Source: an uncultured Collinsella sp. (lineage in GTDB: Bacteria; Actinomycetota; Coriobacteriia; Coriobacteriales; Coriobacteriaceae). Taken from it: a stretch of DNA of 64,000 nucleotides. The translations under genes and the position numbers were made by a program. The DNA lies in NCBI GenBank assembly GCA_902493375.1, contig CABUPH010000012.1, positions 1 through 64,000 of the forward strand, given 5' to 3'. Below the pieces are notes generated by a model. It was given only the letters and a program-made list of their open reading frames with translations. It was not told the DNA's origin and searched no databases. The stretch's first letter is position 1. Every line of letters begins with the position of its first letter. Below, in pieces: positions 19,005-27,033 of this stretch.

Positions 19005-19648
19005 TACGAGAACCGGCGCATCAAGCCGACGACTTTGCCCAGGATAACGGGATTCGTTGCATAGATAGGCTCCATGGTGTCATTCTCAGGCTGCAGGCGT
19101 ACGCGTCCCTGCTCCTTGTAGAACGTCTTGACGGTCGCTGAACCATCGATCATGGCCACGACAATTTCGCCGTTCATGGCATTCTTTTGTTCACGGACGA
19201 TGATGTAATCGCCATTGAAGATGCCGACATTGATCATTGAGCTCCCATGCACCTCAAGGATAAAGGAACCCTGATCAGTCGCGATTTCGGTCGGGATAGT
19301 AAAAGTGTCTTCGATATTCTGCTCGGCCAGAATGGGGATCCCAGCCGCGACGCGACCAACGAGCGGTAGCGAGACCGTTCCGCGAGGGGCGGTGGGCTCG
19401 TCAGATTTAGAAATTGAGACAGAGGAACCGTCCTCGTTAAAGAGTTCCAGGGCGCGCGGTTTGGTGGCATCGCGCTTGAGTAGCCCTCGCGCCTCCAGGG
19501 CAGAGAGATGGGCGTGCACGGTGCTGGGGGAGGAAAGGCCCACGGCAGAAGCCATCTCGCGCACGCTGGGCGGATAACCCTTCTCCTGCTGATATTCCTT
19601 GATGAAGTCGTAAATTTGCTGCTGACGCTTGGTAATTTTGCGAGCCAT
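19004..19648 (-). CDS. lexA: LexA repressor
   Basis: The SOS master repressor, a self-cleaving serine protease. The 214-residue product has a winged HTH (residues ~1-65), the Ala-Gly cleavage site in GRVAAGIPI near residues 102-103, catalytic Ser137 in HGSSM and Lys174 in ATVKTF. I start at the ATG at 19648, at the conserved KITKRQQQIYDFI, after an AGAGAGGA site; an in-frame ATG at 19753 lies beyond the operators and is unlikely. Three LexA boxes lie in the divergent gap upstream, so autoregulation is expected. Confidence 0.96.
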   Translation of the reverse strand: MARKITKRQQQIYDFIKEYQQEKGYPPSVREMASAVGLSSPSTVHAHLSALEARGLLKRDATKPRALELFNEDGSSVSISKSDEPTAPRGTVSLPLVGRVAAGIPILAEQNIEDTFTIPTEIATDQGSFILEVHGSSMINVGIFNGDYIIVREQKNAMNGEIVVAMIDGSATVKTFYKEQGRVRLQPENDTMEPIYATNPVILGKVVGLMRRFS

Positions 19649-19671
19649 CAGGGCATCCTCTCTACCAATGT

Positions 19672-19741
19672 CAAACAAATGTTCGAATTTTGCTTGACAG
19701 GAACAACTGTTCGAAGATAATAATAACCGAACATTCGTTCT
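19672..19741. promoter_or_regulatory. Triple LexA-box region between lexA and the LysM gene
   Basis: Three SOS-type operators lie in the divergent gap: 19672-19685 (CAAACAAATGTTCG, one half degenerate), 19701-19712 (GAACAACTGTTC, perfect) and 19729-19740 (GAACATTCGTTC, perfect). On the plus strand a consensus -35 TTGACA (19694-19699) and a -10 ATAATA (19717-19722) are 17 bases apart, with the middle box exactly in the spacer. This promoter points at the LysM gene; lexA is transcribed the other way across the same boxes. Confidence 0.9.
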
Positions 19742-19808
19742 CGCGCTAGACATTTTTGTCCGCGCGGCTTGATAAAACTGTTCTCAGCAAAACACGCGAG
19801 AGGAGAAC

Positions 19809-20261
19809 ATGATGAACGCAACGAATATGGTCCAGGGTAACCTCGCCCTTAAGCTCGAGACGCCTGCAGAACCTACTTTTACGGTTGTTCAGGGTGGCCG
19901 CTCCGGCATTCAGCCTTTGACCGTAAAGCCTGCTCGCAATCAGCAGGCTGTAGTCGCGCCGGCCCGTGTTGCCCTGAAGGTTCCGACGATTGTCGCCGTC
20001 GCCGTTGCGCTTACGCTCTTCTTTGTCCTCGCTACTTCGGTCTTTAGCGCTCGTCACGCCGCGTATGCCGAGTCCGTTTCCAACATTACTTACGAGACCA
20101 TTCGCGTTCAGCCTGGCGATTCTCTTTGGTCGCTTGCCGTGGAATATCCAATCGAAGGCCTTTCCACGCAAGAGACTTCCGACATGATCCGTAACGTCAA
20201 TCATCTGGAGCATGGTTCGCTCGCCGCCGGTGCGCATCTTAAGGTTCCTGCTCGTTCGTAA
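19809..20261 (+). CDS. LysM membrane protein, candidate SOS division inhibitor (YneA/DivS-like)
   Basis: A 150-residue protein with a ~54-residue N-terminal cytoplasmic part, one membrane helix (~57-82) and a C-terminal LysM domain (~98-149, IRVQPGDSLWSLA through HLKVPARS) for peptidoglycan binding. Its architecture, its position divergent from lexA and upstream of nrdR, and a LexA box in its promoter match B. subtilis yneA and corynebacterial divS, which halt division during DNA damage. Sequence similarity alone would support only a LysM protein; the role is inferred from context. The ATG follows AGAGGAG. Confidence 0.8.
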   Translation: MMNATNMVQGNLALKLETPAEPTFTVVQGGRSGIQPLTVKPARNQQAVVAPARVALKVPTIVAVAVALTLFFVLATSVFSARHAAYAESVSNITYETIRVQPGDSLWSLAVEYPIEGLSTQETSDMIRNVNHLEHGSLAAGAHLKVPARS

Positions 20262-20312
20262 TCATTATCGCGCTGCGCATGGTACCCTTGTTATCGTTTA
20301 AGAGGAGGTACC

Positions 20313-20756
20313 ATGCGCTGTCCCAAATGCGGCAAGGCACATACCCGCGTCGTTGATTCCCGTATGCAGGAGTCAAATAACACCATTAAGCGCCGTCGCG
20401 AATGTTGCTCGTGTAACTATCGCTTTACAACGTTCGAGCGATGCGAAGACCCAATCGAGGTCATTAAGTCAGACGGAACCAAGCAGCGGTTCGATCGCAA
20501 TAAGCTGCTCGTCGGCTTGATGCGCGCCACCATCAAGCGCGATATCGACACTAAGAAGCTCAATGAGATTATCGATGACATCGAGGTCGAGCTGCGCTCT
20601 CGCACACTGACGGCCGTTACGTCCCATGAGTTGGGTGACATGGTGCTCAAGCGCTTGGCCAAGATTGACAAGGTGGCGTACATCCGCTTTGCCTCGGTCT
20701 ACCGCGATTTCAAAGACGTCGATGAGTTTCTGCAAGAGCTCGACAAGCTAAGGTGA
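20313..20756 (+). CDS. nrdR: Transcriptional repressor NrdR
   Basis: A nucleotide-sensing repressor of ribonucleotide reductase genes. The 147-residue protein has the N-terminal zinc ribbon (MRCPKCG at Cys3/Cys6, CCSCNYRFTTFER at Cys31/Cys34) and an ATP-cone domain (~48-138). It follows AAGAGGAGG. The lexA-LysM-nrdR order is shared with other actinobacteria. The dut gene starts 4 bases after its stop, linking two dNTP pool functions. Confidence 0.97.
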   Translation: MRCPKCGKAHTRVVDSRMQESNNTIKRRRECCSCNYRFTTFERCEDPIEVIKSDGTKQRFDRNKLLVGLMRATIKRDIDTKKLNEIIDDIEVELRSRTLTAVTSHELGDMVLKRLAKIDKVAYIRFASVYRDFKDVDEFLQELDKLR

Positions 20757-20760
20757 TTCC

Positions 20761-21204
20761 ATGTCCAACATTACCGTCAACATAAAGCGTCTCGATCCCA
20801 CCGTCGAGCTTCCCAAATACGCCCATCCCACTGATGCCGGCTTGGATTTGCGCTCCAACGAGGACTGCGTCCTGAAGCCCTTCGAACGCCGTCTGGTCTC
20901 TACGGGGCTGGCCATCGCCCTGCCCGATGGCTACGCCGGCTTCGTCCAGCCCCGCAGCGGCTTGGCCATCAAGCAGGGCCTGTCTATAGTCAATACGCCG
21001 GGCCTCATCGACGCCCACTACCGAGGGGAACTCAAGGTTATCCTCATCAACCTGGATCCCACCAACGACATCCAAATCAACAAAGGCGACCGCATAGCCC
21101 AACTCGTCATCCAAGAAGTCCCCACGGTCAACCTCATAGAAGTAGAAGAACTAGACGAAACCGACCGAGGCAAAGGAGGCTTCGGCTCCTCCGGCGTCGC
21201 CTAG
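20761..21204 (+). CDS. dut: dUTP diphosphatase
   Basis: It hydrolyses dUTP to dUMP, keeping uracil out of DNA. The 147-residue trimeric-type dUTPase shows the five motifs in order: DAGLDLRS, PRSGLAIKQG, the long motif 3 GLIDAHYRGELKV, GDRIAQLV, and the C-terminal DRGKGGFGSSG. It lies 4 bases after nrdR. A terminator-like hairpin and REP-like repeats follow. Confidence 0.96.
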   Translation: MSNITVNIKRLDPTVELPKYAHPTDAGLDLRSNEDCVLKPFERRLVSTGLAIALPDGYAGFVQPRSGLAIKQGLSIVNTPGLIDAHYRGELKVILINLDPTNDIQINKGDRIAQLVIQEVPTVNLIEVEELDETDRGKGGFGSSGVA

Positions 21205-21238
21205 GGGCGCTCGTATTCCTCCCGCCCGCCTCTCACAC

Positions 21239-21271
21239 ATATCATTCCATGCTCAAACATTCTCGCTTCGC
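21239..21271. repeat. Truncated third copy of a REP-like element
   Basis: These 33 bases are identical to the reverse complement of the 3' part of the hairpin element at 21546-21647 (core GCTCAAACATTCTCGCTTCG). No matching second arm follows, so this copy looks truncated or fused to the next element. Confidence 0.8.
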
Positions 21272-21289
21272 AGGGGCGCACGGATGCCG

Positions 21290-21387
21290 CTTTCGCCTGA
21301 GCCCCATACATATCATCCCGTGCTCAAACATTCTCGCTTCACTGCGAAACTGCGCGCGGGACGATATGTATGGGGCTCAGGCGAAAG
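21290..21387. repeat. REP-like hairpin element 1
   Basis: Two 31-base arms (21290-21320 and 21357-21387) are inverted repeats with one mismatch. The 36-base loop contains GCTCAAACATTCTCGCTTC and GCGAAACTGCGCG. The loop is the reverse complement of the loop of element 2 (one difference), while the outer arms differ between the elements and are still self-complementary in each. Confidence 0.85.
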
Positions 21388-21418
21388 GGCTACATGCTTG
21401 ACATAAAACAATCTTTCT

Positions 21419-21477
21419 AGTTAGCCGATGCGATAAAGGGATGCCTCCTTTGTCGCATCGACTAACTCTATTTATAT
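21419..21477 (+). terminator. Terminator-like hairpin after dut
   Basis: Arms of 21 bases (21419-21439 and 21447-21467) pair with two mismatches around a 7-base loop, followed by the T-rich CTATTTATATTTT. It probably ends the LysM-nrdR-dut transcript. Confidence 0.6.
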
Positions 21478-21545
21478 TTTCCTGTTTTACCTTTGCAGGT
21501 TCTAATGGAGGGGATACCGAAGTAGCTGCTAGTAAGTAAACACAG

Positions 21546-21647
21546 CCGCTCTGCCGGAGCCGCCCTTATATCGTTCCACGCGCAGTTTCGCAGCGAAGCG
21601 AGAATGTTTGAGCATGGAATGATATAAGGGCGGCTCCGGCAGAGCGG
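21546..21647. repeat. REP-like hairpin element 2
   Basis: Arms of 33 bases (21546-21578 and 21615-21647) form an inverted repeat with one mismatch; the 36-base loop is the inverted copy of the loop of element 1. It ends 12 bases from the stop of the convergent glycosyltransferase gene and could also act as its transcript 3' hairpin. Confidence 0.85.
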
Positions 21648-21658
21648 CGGACATTCGA

Positions 21659-22960
21659 CTAGCGGATATGCGCGGGCTTTCCTCCCCAGTAGAAGCGGCA
21701 GAAGGCTCGTTTGCGCTTTTGGGGCTTGCCTACGAGCTCCATGCTTGCGATGGCTATGTCTTCGGCTGCGTGGGGGCGGCGTAGTACTTCGCCGTTGATG
21801 AGTAGGGCTTTGAGTGATTCGGGATGGTCGTGCAAGTGACGTAGGGTTACGATGAGTTCTCGTGCGGTGGTGACATGCATGCTGGCGCCCATGCCGGTGA
21901 GCATCGTGGTGTTGGCCTTTTCCTGGCCGTATGATTTGCCCAGCAGGATCATCGGCAGATGTGCGCATAGGCACTCGGTGACCGTGAGTCCGCCCGATTT
22001 GAGAATTGCCAGGTCGCAGCCGTGCATGAGGGCCGCCATGTCGTCGACATAGTCCAGCACCGTGACGTTTTCGAGCTTCATGGCATCGAAGAGCGTCTTG
22101 AGGCGGGCGGCGTATTCCTTATCCTTGCCCGGCAAAAAGACAAAGTGCATGTCTTCGAAGCTGCGTAGGAAGGGGAGGGTGCGGTCCATCTCCGCGCGAA
22201 AGCGAACGTACGGTTGAGGCAAGCTGGCGCCGGCCATTACCAGCACGACGGTCTTGTCGGTGGGGAGGTTGAACTTGGCTAGCTCTTCCTCGCGATCGTA
22301 ATCCGTGTCGAATCCGGCGCGTATAGGAATGCCGGTAATGCGAATCTTTGCCTCGGGCACCTTGCGCGGACGCAGCGTTTCGGCCATAAACTCGTTGGCA
22401 ACACAGAATAGATCGGTGTCCTTGTGGGGCCACAAGCCCTCGACTTCGTAGTCGGTCGGCACGCAGATGACCGGATAATCGATACCCGTAATTACGCGGG
22501 CGCCCACGGCGACATTGGCTGCTGTGATGTGCGTTGCGACCACGGCTATGGGCCTGCGGCTACGAATATATTCGTTGAAGGCGGGGAACATAATTCGCGA
22601 CCATGCTGTGCCGCCACCCCAGAGCAGATGTCCCGTAAGCGTATATCGCCAGGTCAGGTCGTAAATGGGGCGCGTGGCTCCCGTAAAAGAAGCCGCGGTT
22701 TTATTGCCGTCGAATTTAATACGTCCAAAATCAAGGATATCGATTACTTCAATCTCAACGTCCTCGGGGATGCCATTGGTGCCGCGGATGAGGTCGAATG
22801 CCTGCGCAATCGCATTTGCGGCGGCCTTGTGGCCTGAGCCGACCGAGGCGTGCACGATGGTCACGAGAGGTTTTTGCTGAGCCAGGAGCGTGGTTTGCTC
22901 CGATTGGGGAGTGCTGTGCGTGAGCAGGGGAGCGTCGTCACTCGTCTGCGCCTGGTCCAT
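21659..22960 (-). CDS. Diacylglycerol glucosyltransferase/MGDG synthase-like glycosyltransferase
   Basis: A probable membrane-associated GT28-type enzyme that transfers a sugar from a nucleotide donor to diacylglycerol. The 433-residue product has the MGDG_synth N-domain with HASVGSGHKAAANAIA near residues 39-54, the PVICVPTDYEVEGLW region, a KDKEYAARL linker, and the donor-binding MHGCDLAILKSGGLTVTECL and GQEKANT segments. The ATG at 22960 follows GGGGAG; an upstream ATG at 22999 is less likely. The exact lipid and sugar are not determinable. It is convergent with dut and divergent from trxB. Confidence 0.85.
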   Translation of the reverse strand: MDQAQTSDDAPLLTHSTPQSEQTTLLAQQKPLVTIVHASVGSGHKAAANAIAQAFDLIRGTNGIPEDVEIEVIDILDFGRIKFDGNKTAASFTGATRPIYDLTWRYTLTGHLLWGGGTAWSRIMFPAFNEYIRSRRPIAVVATHITAANVAVGARVITGIDYPVICVPTDYEVEGLWPHKDTDLFCVANEFMAETLRPRKVPEAKIRITGIPIRAGFDTDYDREEELAKFNLPTDKTVVLVMAGASLPQPYVRFRAEMDRTLPFLRSFEDMHFVFLPGKDKEYAARLKTLFDAMKLENVTVLDYVDDMAALMHGCDLAILKSGGLTVTECLCAHLPMILLGKSYGQEKANTTMLTGMGASMHVTTARELIVTLRHLHDHPESLKALLINGEVLRRPHAAEDIAIASMELVGKPQKRKRAFCRFYWGGKPAHIR

Positions 22961-23078
22961 CGATAACTCCCCTTCAGCTTTGTAATACGGATTTATCATT
23001 GTAGTGCATGAGTGTCACGTTCACGTAAATTTGGGTATGAGCGCAAAGAACGACAACGTTTCGACGAAAGGACGCTTC

Positions 23079-24017
23079 ATGACTACCGATAAGCCGATCG
23101 ATGTTGCGATTATCGGTGGCGGCCCCGCTGGCTATGCTGCCGCCATTTATGCTGCGCGTGCCAACCTGACGACGACCGTGATTGAGCAGGGCATGTCGGG
23201 AGGGCAGATCGCCACAACCAATGAGGTCGAGAACTATCCGGGTTTCCCGCTCCTGAGTGGCGCCGAACTCGGCGAGCGTTTTCAGCAGCATGCAGAGGGC
23301 CTGGGAGCACAGGTTTCATGGAGCATGGTTACGGGTATCGATTACGATGCCGATGCAGCGTTGTTTACGGTGCATCACGATATGGGCGATACGCTGGCCT
23401 CGAGCGTTATCGCTTGCATGGGTGCCACGCCGCGTCCGGCAGGTTTCGCAGGCGAGGATACGTATCGCGGTCGTGGCGTTTCATATTGCGCAACATGTGA
23501 CGGCATGTTTTTCCGCGGCAAGCAGGTTTTTGTAATCGGTGGTGGCAATTCGGCATGCGAAGAGGCGCTGTTCCTGTCCGACATTGCCAGCAGCGTGACC
23601 ATCGTGCTGCGTCGCGATCAGTTCCGTGCACCCGAGGGCGTTGTGAGTAAGGTGCTTGTTAAGGACAATATTTCAGTTAGGTACCAAACTAGTATTGTTG
23701 AGCTTTCTGGTGAAGCGATGCCCACGACAATCACGTTCAAGGACAATGCGACTGGTGAAATGCACACTGAGTCTTTTGAACCAGGCTCATTTGGCATTTT
23801 TGTCTTTACGGGGACGCAACCTCATACCGAACTTGTCGAGCATCTAGTCGATCTGGCTCCCGACGGCGGTATTGTTACCGATGATTCGATGGCCACCCGT
23901 ACGCCCGGCTTATTCGCAGCTGGCGATATCCGTTCCAAGCGTTTACGCCAGGTTGTGACTGCCGTTTCTGACGGAGCCATAGCGGCAACCGGCGCATACG
24001 CTTTTCTATGCGGATAA
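23079..24017 (+). CDS. trxB: Thioredoxin-disulfide reductase
   Basis: A FAD- and NADPH-dependent enzyme that reduces thioredoxin. The 312-residue protein has the FAD GGGPAGYAAAIYAAR motif near residue 15, the active disulfide CATC at 137-140, an NADPH-binding IGGGNSACEEA motif and the C-terminal GLFAAGDI FAD motif. The ATG at 23079 follows GAAAGGA. A hairpin terminator lies 43 bases after the stop. Confidence 0.94.
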   Translation: MTTDKPIDVAIIGGGPAGYAAAIYAARANLTTTVIEQGMSGGQIATTNEVENYPGFPLLSGAELGERFQQHAEGLGAQVSWSMVTGIDYDADAALFTVHHDMGDTLASSVIACMGATPRPAGFAGEDTYRGRGVSYCATCDGMFFRGKQVFVIGGGNSACEEALFLSDIASSVTIVLRRDQFRAPEGVVSKVLVKDNISVRYQTSIVELSGEAMPTTITFKDNATGEMHTESFEPGSFGIFVFTGTQPHTELVEHLVDLAPDGGIVTDDSMATRTPGLFAAGDIRSKRLRQVVTAVSDGAIAATGAYAFLCG

Positions 24018-24060
24018 GTACGATAATATATCTTATGTAAGGTTGCTATATTCAAACAAA

Positions 24061-24100
24061 GTGGTTGGACGATGCATCAATGTGTTGTCCAACCACTTTT
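24061..24100 (+). terminator. Terminator after trxB
   Basis: Perfect 10-bp arms (GTGGTTGGAC and its complement, 24061-24070 and 24087-24096) around a 16-base loop are followed by TTTT. Confidence 0.75.
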
Positions 24101-24171
24101 ACTTGCCGGCTATGTGGTATGCAAAACTAGATAACCTAGAATACAATATAGAAAATGAACGGAGGACCTTT

Positions 24172-24783
24172 ATGAACCACGTTAAACACGTTATTCCGAT
24201 GTCCGATTCGTCGGTCAGTATTAAGCCTGAGGATATTCAGCCCACTGTGCTGCCCGATGCATTTATTCAGTCCGAAATCGTGTGCAAACTCAATACGTTG
24301 AGTCTGTCGCGCTATGACCAGTTGCCCAATGTGACGCTCTACCGCGACCAGGTCATTGAGTATGTTGCGCTGTGGATGGAGCCGCTGTCCATTTGCGTTG
24401 AGCACCCTGTCATTACGCCATCGATGATCAATAACTACGTTAAGGTCGGCCTGGTGCCTGCTCCGGTCAAAAAGCAATATGGCCGCGAGCAGATTGCCCG
24501 CCTGATCGCTATCTGCCTCTTTAAACAGGTGCTACCTATTGCTGCGGTGCAGGCACTCTTCAACATTCAGCGTTTGAGCTACGATGCCCCGACTGCCTTC
24601 GATTATGTGGTCGATCAGCTCGAGGCATCGATTCGTTCGGCGTTTTCCGTTGAGCAGACGCCGGTTCCCGATACGGCGCATCAGGTAACGCGTGAGTCGC
24701 TGCTTGTGCGCAGTGCAGTTTCATCCTTCGTTTCGAAGGCGTACCTGATGAGCTATCTAAAGTTTAATGGGTTTAATAGCTAG
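24172..24783 (+). CDS. DUF1836 domain protein, probable DNA-binding regulator
   Basis: A 203-residue product of the DUF1836 family. Residues ~60-125 hold a MerR-like helix-turn-helix segment with TPSMINNYVKVGLVPAPVKKQYGREQIARL, typical of this family. The function is unknown; regulation is inferred from the HTH. The ATG at 24172 follows CGGAGGACC. It sits between trxB and a convergent DegV gene, with a bidirectional terminator between the latter two. Confidence 0.8.
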   Translation: MNHVKHVIPMSDSSVSIKPEDIQPTVLPDAFIQSEIVCKLNTLSLSRYDQLPNVTLYRDQVIEYVALWMEPLSICVEHPVITPSMINNYVKVGLVPAPVKKQYGREQIARLIAICLFKQVLPIAAVQALFNIQRLSYDAPTAFDYVVDQLEASIRSAFSVEQTPVPDTAHQVTRESLLVRSAVSSFVSKAYLMSYLKFNGFNS

Positions 24784-24797
24784 CCGACGTGTAAAAC

Positions 24798-24842
24798 GGG
24801 CGGGGCAAAGAGCCATCTGTCGCTTTGTCCCGCCCATATTTT
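24798..24842. terminator. Bidirectional terminator between the DUF1836 and DegV genes
   Basis: Perfect 13-base arms (GGGCGGGGCAAAG and its complement, 24798-24810 and 24823-24835) around a 12-base loop. ATATTTTT follows on the plus strand and CGTTTTAC on the minus strand, so it can stop both convergent genes. Confidence 0.8.
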
Positions 24843-24856
24843 TGCTTGGTTGGACT

Positions 24857-25723
24857 TTACTTGCCCGAAGCTACGCCCATGCCGTAGCCGATGATGAGGC
24901 CGTGCATCTCGGCGTAATAGGAATCCAGGCCGTTGCAGGGCATGATGATGGTCTTGGAGCCGGGCCAATGCTCGACTATGCGGTCAGTAAGCGCCTGGGC
25001 TCCAGCTTCGTTCTCAACGTGATCGATGATGACCTCGCCGCCCGTAAAACCCTCGGCTTCCATGGTGTCGATGATCTTGTTGAGCATCTTCTTTTCGCCA
25101 CGCGTGTGCCCGACGAGTTCGATTTTACCGGCCTCGCTCGCCGTGCCCAAAATGCGGATATTGAGCTTGTTGGCAATGACGCCGGCTGCCTTAGGGATAC
25201 GTCCGGCTTTGGCGAGGTTTTCGTAATTGCACAAACTGAAGAGGATTTTGCTGTTCTGTTCAAGGCTATCGAAGTATGCGCAAGCATCCTCGAATGAGAC
25301 ATCCGGGTTGCTTACAAGATAGCGGTCGAACAGCAAGAAAATGAGATCCATTTTGCCGCCAGCTGCGCGTGAATTGACTAGATGAATCTGTCGGTCGGGC
25401 TCCTCGGCAAGAACCATATCGCGAGCCGTGGCTGCCGCGTTGTAGCTGCCCGACACGCCCTCAGAGATCGGCATGCAGATGGTCTTGTCGGCCAATTTGA
25501 AGAGCTCGGCCCACTCCCCTACGCTGGGACAAGCGCTCGAAGAAGCGTTCGTCTCCGCCTGAACAGCGCAGTTGAGCTCATGTACATCAAGCGAAAGGTC
25601 ATCGACGAATTCACGCTCCCCCACTCGAATTTTGAGGGGCGCAAATGCAAAGGTGGTATGGGGCGCGGTCGGTTGCCAATCGCGGAGGTTACAGCTTGAA
25701 TCTGAGATAAGTGCCCAGCTCAT
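24857..25723 (-). CDS. DegV family fatty-acid-binding protein
   Basis: A 288-residue cytoplasmic protein of the DegV/FakB type. It starts with ALISDSSCNL and has the TSSACPSVGEW-like region and the SEGVSGSYNAA segment near residue 88 that contacts lipid in the family. FakB proteins deliver fatty acids to the kinase FakA; no fakA is in this window, so the partner is unknown. The gene stands alone; its start is preceded by AGAAAGGACC. Confidence 0.88.
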   Translation of the reverse strand: MSWALISDSSCNLRDWQPTAPHTTFAFAPLKIRVGEREFVDDLSLDVHELNCAVQAETNASSSACPSVGEWAELFKLADKTICMPISEGVSGSYNAAATARDMVLAEEPDRQIHLVNSRAAGGKMDLIFLLFDRYLVSNPDVSFEDACAYFDSLEQNSKILFSLCNYENLAKAGRIPKAAGVIANKLNIRILGTASEAGKIELVGHTRGEKKMLNKIIDTMEAEGFTGGEVIIDHVENEAGAQALTDRIVEHWPGSKTIIMPCNGLDSYYAEMHGLIIGYGMGVASGK

Positions 25724-25776
25724 AGAGGGTCCTTTCTAATTGTTCCTCAACAATTATAGCCTTCTTGCAAACCGAA

Positions 25777-25815
25777 TGTACGGCTATCTAGTTTTGAATA
25801 CTAGATAGCCGTACA
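25777..25815. repeat. 16-bp palindrome upstream of the DegV gene
   Basis: Perfect 16-base arms (25777-25792 and 25800-25815; core CGGCTATCTAG) with a 7-base loop, about 55 bases upstream of the DegV start. It has no T-run on either side, so an operator or an mRNA hairpin is as likely as a terminator. Confidence 0.6.
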
Positions 25816-25835
25816 AGATTAGAGACAAAAGAATA

Positions 25836-25862
25836 GACCTCGCGACTTTAAGCCACGAGGTC
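25836..25862 (-). terminator. Hairpin after the NlpC/P60 gene
   Basis: On the minus strand GACCTCGTGG pairs with CGCGAGGTC around an 8-base loop and is followed by TATTCTTTTG. It lies 26 bases after the NlpC/P60 stop. Confidence 0.6.
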
Positions 25863-25888
25863 CACATTCACACGCTGTGTAAGATGAC

Positions 25889-27001
25889 TTAGTAGCGCAC
25901 GAAGATATAGTTGTTGTTCATGCCGGCGGCAACGGAGCTGATGATGACGCCCGTTTTGTAGTCGGAAGCATGGATCATCTGACCATTACCGATATAAATG
26001 CCGGTATGGTAGGAGTTAACCACAACATCGCCGGGTTGCGGATCGGACACACGGGTCCAACCCATGAAGTCGACCGTGGTGCCCAGACGGCAGTAGCGTC
26101 CCGTGAGGCAATAGCTTACAAAACCGGAGCAGTCAAAGCTGTTCGGTCCAATGCCGCCCCAAGAATACGCATAGCCGAGCTTGCTGTAGGCGCGCGAAAC
26201 AACGGAGCCACCATCAACAGACTGACTCGGTGCCGAAGGCGTGGGAGCCGGAGCGGGCGTGGGGGCAGGCTGCGGTGCGGGAGCCGGCGTGTTGCCGCCC
26301 TGGTTGTTGTTATTGTTGGTCTGGCCGCCATTGTTGGTGTTCTCGGTCGTACCGGCGGTGTCGTTGCTCACCGTGGCCTTTTCGGCGGTGCTAGCATTAA
26401 TGCCAGCCTGCAGCGCAGCGTTGGCCTCGGCCTCGGCAGCGAGCTCGGCCTGCAGCTGCGAATCCAGGGAGTTCACGACACTCTGAGCCTCAGCCTGCTG
26501 GGCATTGAGCTCGTCGACCTTCTTTTGCGTCGCGGCGACGTTCTTCTCCTGCTCGGCCTGCTTATCGGTGAGCTGCTGCTTAAGCTCCTTGACCTCTTGA
26601 ATGGTCTGAGCTTGCTTATCGGAAACTTTGCCGTAGTAGAACAGACGGTTGAGCATATCGCTCAGATCATCGACACCCGTCAAAACCTGAAGCAGGCTCA
26701 GACCGCCGGTTTTGTACTCGCCGGCGACATAGGTCGAGAGCTTGGCCTGACCATCGGCGATCTCCTGCTGCTTTTGCGTGATCTCGCCGGCAGTCTGATC
26801 GAGCGCCTGCGTCTGCGTGGCAAGCTCATCGTAAATCTGCTGGGTTTGGGTGCCGATCTGCTCGAGTTTCGTACGAGCAGCGGCAAGGTCGGATGCGGTA
26901 TCGGCGTAGGCAGGAGCCGCGAGGCCCAAGCCCAAAACACAAGCGAGGGTTGCCGTAGCAGCGCAGCGTGCCATATTTTTGTGCGTGTTTGCTGTGCGCA
27001 T
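25889..27001 (-). CDS. Secreted NlpC/P60 peptidoglycan endopeptidase
   Basis: A 370-residue exported cell-wall hydrolase. It has an N-terminal signal peptide (~1-33, cleavage after AYA), a long coiled coil (~35-200) like those of division-associated PcsB/RipA-type proteins, a Thr/Asn then Pro/Ala-rich linker (~205-260) and a C-terminal NlpC/P60 domain (~265-370) with catalytic Cys in NSFDCSGF and His in SYHTGIYIGNG. It probably cleaves D-Glu-meso-DAP bonds, possibly at the septum. The coiled coil suggests control by a partner. It follows apt on the same strand with a 32-base gap. Confidence 0.92.
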   Translation of the reverse strand: MRTANTHKNMARCAATATLACVLGLGLAAPAYADTASDLAAARTKLEQIGTQTQQIYDELATQTQALDQTAGEITQKQQEIADGQAKLSTYVAGEYKTGGLSLLQVLTGVDDLSDMLNRLFYYGKVSDKQAQTIQEVKELKQQLTDKQAEQEKNVAATQKKVDELNAQQAEAQSVVNSLDSQLQAELAAEAEANAALQAGINASTAEKATVSNDTAGTTENTNNGGQTNNNNNQGGNTPAPAPQPAPTPAPAPTPSAPSQSVDGGSVVSRAYSKLGYAYSWGGIGPNSFDCSGFVSYCLTGRYCRLGTTVDFMGWTRVSDPQPGDVVVNSYHTGIYIGNGQMIHASDYKTGVIISSVAAGMNNNYIFVRY

Positions 27002-27033
27002 GTAGCTTCCTTTCCAGTAACTAAGGGTAACGG

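Noticed and set aside
21239..21647. A CRISPR array
   Set aside because: The repeats are inverted hairpins at irregular spacing with only three copies and no cas genes.
21468..21974. A minus-strand 168-codon frame across the REP-like elements
   Set aside because: It crosses hairpin repeats and the end of the glycosyltransferase gene in another frame; Arg/Ser/Pro/His-rich and without support.
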